From: an uncultured Eubacteriales bacterium
Lineage (GTDB): Bacteria; Bacillota; Clostridia; Oscillospirales; Ruminococcaceae
Reading direction: 5' to 3'
Length of the DNA stretch: 9,122 nucleotides
Assembly: GCA_900318545.1 (NCBI GenBank)
Contig: ONLC01000070.1
Span: 1 to 9,122 of the forward strand
Both the position numbers and the translations under genes were made by a program. Below are positions 5,994 to 9,122 of the stretch, piece by piece. Position 1 is the first letter of the stretch; the number at the start of each line of letters is the position of its first letter. The notes below the pieces were generated by a model. It searched no databases and was not told the DNA's origin. It saw nothing but the letters and a program-made list of their open reading frames with translations.

Positions 5994-6659
5994 TTACGAT
6001 ACTATCACTCCATCACTGATCTCTATCACTCTTTTGCACTGTTCAGCCACCTTTGGATCGTGTGTAACGATGACCACTGTTCTGCCTTGCTCATGTAATG
6101 ACTTGAACAGCGCCATTATTTCAGCAGACGTTTTTGTATCAAGTGCGCCTGTGGGCTCGTCTGCAAGTATCATGCTGGGCTCATTGACAATAGCCCTTGC
6201 TATTGCCACACGCTGCTTCTGACCACCGGACAGCTTGCTGCAGGGCTTTTTTGCAAGCTCCTCAATTCCCACCGAACGCAAGGCTGAGAGTGCTTTCTCT
6301 TTTTTGTTCTTAGTTTTTTTCTTTGAGAAATTGAGAGGTATCATCACATTTTCAAGTGCAGTAAAATCTTCAACGAGGGCAAAGTCCTGCATGACTAAGC
6401 CTATCTTTTCGTTCCTTATCTTCGCATACTGCCGTTCAGACAGGTTCTTGACCAGTGTTCCGTCAATAGTGTACTCTCCCTCCTGATAACTGTCTATACA
6501 GGCGAGAATGTGCAGAAGCGTTGATTTTCCTGCACCGGATTTTCCGATGACCGCTACAAGCTCTCCGTCATTTATTTCGCAGGAAATGCCATGTAAAGCT
6601 TCAAATTCGTTGGATTTTTTTTGATTATATATCTTAACTATGTTGATTAAGCTGATCAT
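5994..6659 (-). CDS. ABC transporter ATP-binding subunit, MacB/LolD type
   Basis: This is a 221-residue single nucleotide-binding domain of typical LolD/FtsE/MacB length. All motifs are intact: Walker A GKSGAGKS (39-46), Q-loop Gln91 in VMQDF, signature LSGGQKQR (143-150), Walker B MILADE (163-168) with catalytic Glu168, D-loop ALD (172-174) and switch His200. EPTGALD is characteristic of this subfamily. I chose the ATG at 6657-6659 rather than one 39 nt upstream: AGAGGTG sits 6 nt before it, while the longer start would add 13 residues (CLKQSSDSKRCD) overlapping the permease gene. A lysine-rich insertion (KKKTKNKKEK, 113-122) sits in the helical subdomain, where contacts to the permeases are made. 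It is the last gene of the operon, starting 10 nt after the permease stop, and its ribosome binding site abuts that stop. It should energise the two FtsX-like permeases encoded upstream. Confidence 0.95.
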   Translation of the reverse strand: MISLINIVKIYNQKKSNEFEALHGISCEINDGELVAVIGKSGAGKSTLLHILACIDSYQEGEYTIDGTLVKNLSERQYAKIRNEKIGLVMQDFALVEDFTALENVMIPLNFSKKKTKNKKEKALSALRSVGIEELAKKPCSKLSGGQKQRVAIARAIVNEPSMILADEPTGALDTKTSAEIMALFKSLHEQGRTVVIVTHDPKVAEQCKRVIEISDGVIVS

Positions 6660-6665
6660 ATCACA

Positions 6666-6670
6666 CCTCT
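6666..6670 (-). promoter_or_regulatory. Ribosome binding site that decides the ATPase start
   Basis: On the minus strand the sequence reads TAAGAGGTGTGATATG: the permease stop TAA is directly followed by GAGG and then the ATG at 6659. The site favours the 221-residue start over the upstream in-frame ATG at 6698 and suggests coupling of ATPase translation to termination on the permease gene. Confidence 0.75.
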
Positions 6671-7860
6671 TACTGTCTGAACTCTGTTTTAAGCACATCT
6701 CTTGGCTGTTTGTTTCTGACTACCAAAAGCGGAACTACCGCTGATAATAGCAGAAGCAACATGGTTATCCCTGCACATATTATCAGGCTTTCAGTTCTTA
6801 TGAACACTACCGTGTTTTTCAGGTATGAGCTTTTGCCGATAACAAAAAATGCAGTATCAGCCAAAGCTGCTGAAGCACTTATTAAGATGAAATCAAAAAG
6901 ATTGATAAGTGAACACCGCTTCCATGTTGCTCCGCAAAGATACAGCACAGCGTAGCTTCTCAAATTTCGCATCGTAGAAATTATACTGGTAGTTATCGCA
7001 GTAAACAGGGTGATGATAAGTATAGCAGCTATAACAGGAAGAAGTATGTATATCTGCTCGTTGATATGTTTTTGGCTATTACTATAGAAGTGTTCTGTCA
7101 TTATCACATTTTGCAGCCCCAGCTCCGATGAAAGATCAAGTATTTCGTCATCGGAATAATCAGAGCTTTTATAATTCACTATCACTCTTGAGTTGTCCGA
7201 AAGTGTTGATGACATTGTGCTCTCAGCTTTTATCTCTTTGCTTGATACAAATACAGGCCCCTTGAGAAGAGATGAGTTAAGCGGGTAGAAAAAGTCACGG
7301 TAATCTACCTTGTAGTCATAATCTCCGATCGCCTCGACAGATCCGAGAATATACTGCTGATCCTGCATTATCCCACAGATGCAGAATTCTGTGGAATTAC
7401 CACTCAGCTCTGTCAAAGTAACCATATCTCCCGTTTTATATCCAAAGCCATCACAAACAAGAATCTCCCATATTCCGTCAGAACGTTTCCGGGGAAGACT
7501 TCCGCTTTTCAGTCTGGGAGGTATTTTTTCAAATACTTCCTCCGAATACCAGTTGACTGCACTCTGTATTTCTTTGTTTTGATCTGTGAAAGCAAAAGTA
7601 GTAGCATTTCCGTACACACTGTCAGCCTTTGGGAAGAGAGCTTTAATACTTTCCTCATTCTTGAACTCGTCCTTCATATAAGGAGCTGTAAAAACTATAC
7701 CATGCTTTGAAATCGGATCTTTTACCAGATCATAGTAAATTGTTCTGTCATATATAGCCGAATCCATAATTATCACTACAGCAAAAACTGCAGCAAGCTG
7801 CAATGCGATAAGGAGGCTCATAAGGCGGCTGCTTTTCATTGATCTGAATGTATATATCAT
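6670..7860 (-). CDS. FtsX-like ABC transporter permease (second subunit)
   Basis: The 396-residue membrane protein has the FtsX/MacB layout. One N-terminal helix (about residues 14-33) is followed by a large extracytoplasmic domain (about 35-268) and three C-terminal helices (about 270-293, 319-341 and 357-381). The cytoplasmic loop after helix 2, MRNLRSYAVLYLCGATWKRC, matches the conserved FtsX coupling region that contacts the ATPase. The C-terminus RNKQPRDVLK is also typical. The extracytoplasmic domain is divergent, with strands such as MVTLTELSGNSTEFCICGIM recalling the MacB periplasmic core. The start ATG (7858-7860) overlaps the upstream permease stop as ATGA, and GGAGG 7 nt upstream (7868-7872) lies inside that gene. 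It probably pairs with the other permease as a heterodimer. Substrate unknown; family members handle peptides, lipoproteins or mechanical signalling to cell-wall hydrolases. Confidence 0.88.
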   Translation of the reverse strand: MIYTFRSMKSSRLMSLLIALQLAAVFAVVIIMDSAIYDRTIYYDLVKDPISKHGIVFTAPYMKDEFKNEESIKALFPKADSVYGNATTFAFTDQNKEIQSAVNWYSEEVFEKIPPRLKSGSLPRKRSDGIWEILVCDGFGYKTGDMVTLTELSGNSTEFCICGIMQDQQYILGSVEAIGDYDYKVDYRDFFYPLNSSLLKGPVFVSSKEIKAESTMSSTLSDNSRVIVNYKSSDYSDDEILDLSSELGLQNVIMTEHFYSNSQKHINEQIYILLPVIAAILIITLFTAITTSIISTMRNLRSYAVLYLCGATWKRCSLINLFDFILISASAALADTAFFVIGKSSYLKNTVVFIRTESLIICAGITMLLLLLSAVVPLLVVRNKQPRDVLKTEFRQ

Positions 7861-9086
7861 TTTGCCGCCTCCGTTATATCAAGCTTGCTCCCTATGCTGC
7901 GTATCAGCATAAAGCTCAGCACTAGGAAAGAGATAAGACAGTAGCCTGCAAATACCAGCAAATAGACCTTCATCGAGAAGATGTTTGTACTGTTCTGAAA
8001 CAGCTTAGTCATTTGAGGATATACAAAATAATGAAAAGCACCAAGTGACAGAACAAATACGGGAAGTATTATTACCATCGCCTGACCAAGAAAGATAAGT
8101 ACGCTTTTTGTTCTCGGACAGCCGCATATTCTTATGATAGCAATCTTTCGTTTATTGTATTCCACGAGATATTTATACATTACTGCAAGGTTGATCGAAA
8201 AAAGCAAAGCTACAACAGCTGTGATAAGAATCATAGTTTTATAGAAGCTCTCGTCTATCCCTGCATCAAGGTCAAGGTCCTCAAGTCCGGCTGCACCGCC
8301 CATATTTCGCTCCACTGACTGATCTATCTGTTCATAGGTCGAATAATCAACAGGCCTTTTTAGGGTTATGGTAACAGTATATATCAATGGCGTATCATCG
8401 GGAAGGCCGCCCCAGTTTATAAATATAAGGCCGCCCGCATCGGGAAAGTTTTTCAATGTCCCGATTATATTGTAATCATCACCGTTTATATTCAGTGATG
8501 TCTGACTTTTGGAGACAGTTCTTTTTTCGTCGCTGTGAAAGTATGGAGAACTCTGTCCGGATGATTTATCGGGATCGTAAAGATCTTCACCGATCCTGAC
8601 CATTTTTTTCTTGCTGTTATACTGCTTAGTGGTGAACTGATCAGCATCATTAGCCACAGGAACTATAAGGTCTTTTTCGGGCCGGAAGCAGAATATATAT
8701 CTGCTGAGACCATAAACGCTATCATCAGCCTGCATATGACAAATTATATTGTCGATATTATCTTTCACATTGTTGGGCAGGTCAAGGAGCATTTGAGTCA
8801 GGTTGCCTTTGTTTATGGATGAGTAGTACATCTCAACAGCTTTTTTTGCATCTTCACTGTAAAGATCATACAGATCTGTCCGCTTTGACTGTATTCCTAC
8901 AGAGTGAGTTGCGTTAAGATTTATCTCCTTTCTTGCAGCCTCGCCTGCGGACACAGTAATATGATAATGCTGATAAACTCCGAAAATAAAGCAGCCTATA
9001 AGTGCAGTAAGTATTGTGCTGATAACGATAAGCACCGTCAGCAAAGGGTTTTTGCCAAAGGTGCTTTTCATAAGACTTGAAAACAT
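7857..9086 (-). CDS. FtsX-like ABC transporter permease (first subunit)
   Basis: The 409-residue protein has the same four-helix plan as its neighbour but low visible identity to it. Helix 1 is at about residues 16-38, the extracytoplasmic domain at about 40-282, and the C-terminal helices at about 284-306, 330-352 and 373-396. The loop NKRKIAIIRICGCPRTKSVLI (about 311-331) is the FtsX-type coupling region, close to the RxIGxLRAxGxxxxxI pattern. The extracytoplasmic domain contains a long charged stretch (TKQYNSKKKMVRIGEDLYDPDKSS) not obviously shared with the partner. AAGGG lies 9 nt upstream of the ATG (9084-9086). Only 36 nt of upstream sequence remain in the window, so the operon promoter and any further upstream gene cannot be seen. 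The gene overlaps the next by 4 nt, which implies coordinated synthesis of the two permeases. Confidence 0.87.
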   Translation of the reverse strand: MFSSLMKSTFGKNPLLTVLIVISTILTALIGCFIFGVYQHYHITVSAGEAARKEINLNATHSVGIQSKRTDLYDLYSEDAKKAVEMYYSSINKGNLTQMLLDLPNNVKDNIDNIICHMQADDSVYGLSRYIFCFRPEKDLIVPVANDADQFTTKQYNSKKKMVRIGEDLYDPDKSSGQSSPYFHSDEKRTVSKSQTSLNINGDDYNIIGTLKNFPDAGGLIFINWGGLPDDTPLIYTVTITLKRPVDYSTYEQIDQSVERNMGGAAGLEDLDLDAGIDESFYKTMILITAVVALLFSINLAVMYKYLVEYNKRKIAIIRICGCPRTKSVLIFLGQAMVIILPVFVLSLGAFHYFVYPQMTKLFQNSTNIFSMKVYLLVFAGYCLISFLVLSFMLIRSIGSKLDITEAAK

Positions 9087-9122
9087 TGAGTATCACCCTT
9101 CAGATCAGATGAAAAACAGGTA

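Noticed and set aside
6660..6698. Upstream ATG at 6698 for the ABC ATPase, adding 13 residues
   Set aside because: It lies inside the permease coding region. The added residues are unlike ABC N-termini, and the ribosome binding site AGAGG is placed for the ATG at 6659.

Overview
The window looks like chromosomal DNA of a low-to-mid-GC Gram-positive anaerobe of the Clostridia, most likely Ruminococcus or a close relative. This is inferred from several traits: strong GGAGG-type ribosome binding sites, a secreted protein that combines Ig-like repeats, fibronectin type III domains and a transglutaminase-like domain, a Ser/Thr/Pro-rich lipoprotein, and a dispersed-looking AGGGGTGCAC palindrome. 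I cannot name the species from sequence alone.

Layout. Positions 3-1256 (+) hold the 3' part of a lysine-rich, helical, probably cytoplasmic protein of unknown function, which ends at a textbook terminator (1261-1294). Positions 1476-4589 (+) hold a tight three-gene cluster: a secreted transglutaminase-like protein, a small lipoprotein made mostly of low-complexity linker, and an integral-membrane acyltransferase-3 protein. The first two genes are 16 nt apart and the last two overlap by 7 nt, so the cluster is probably one transcript. The gap at 4590-4904 holds a perfect 10-bp palindrome, a weak terminator-like hairpin and a consensus promoter. That promoter drives an orphan gene of unknown function at 4905-5723 (+).

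A convergent intergenic region (5724-5993) carries a 16-bp-stem terminator. From there to the right edge the minus strand encodes an ABC transporter in the order permease, permease, ATPase, with a 4-nt stop/start overlap and then a 10-nt gap. Both permeases are of the FtsX/MacB type, with one N-terminal and three C-terminal membrane helices, and they differ from each other. The set is therefore arranged like LolCDE, but in what appears to be a monoderm.

How the genes work together. The three-gene plus-strand cluster is best read as a cell-surface module: a secreted enzyme-like protein, a surface lipoprotein and a membrane acyl-transfer enzyme. The substrate and any physical partnership are unknown. 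The ABC module probably uses ATP-driven conformational change to act on an extracellular or membrane-embedded substrate such as a peptide or lipid. The window does not show the substrate. I saw no tRNA, rRNA, CRISPR array, insertion sequence or phage gene. The least explained items are the orphan 272-residue protein behind its consensus promoter and the truncated lysine-rich protein at the left edge.
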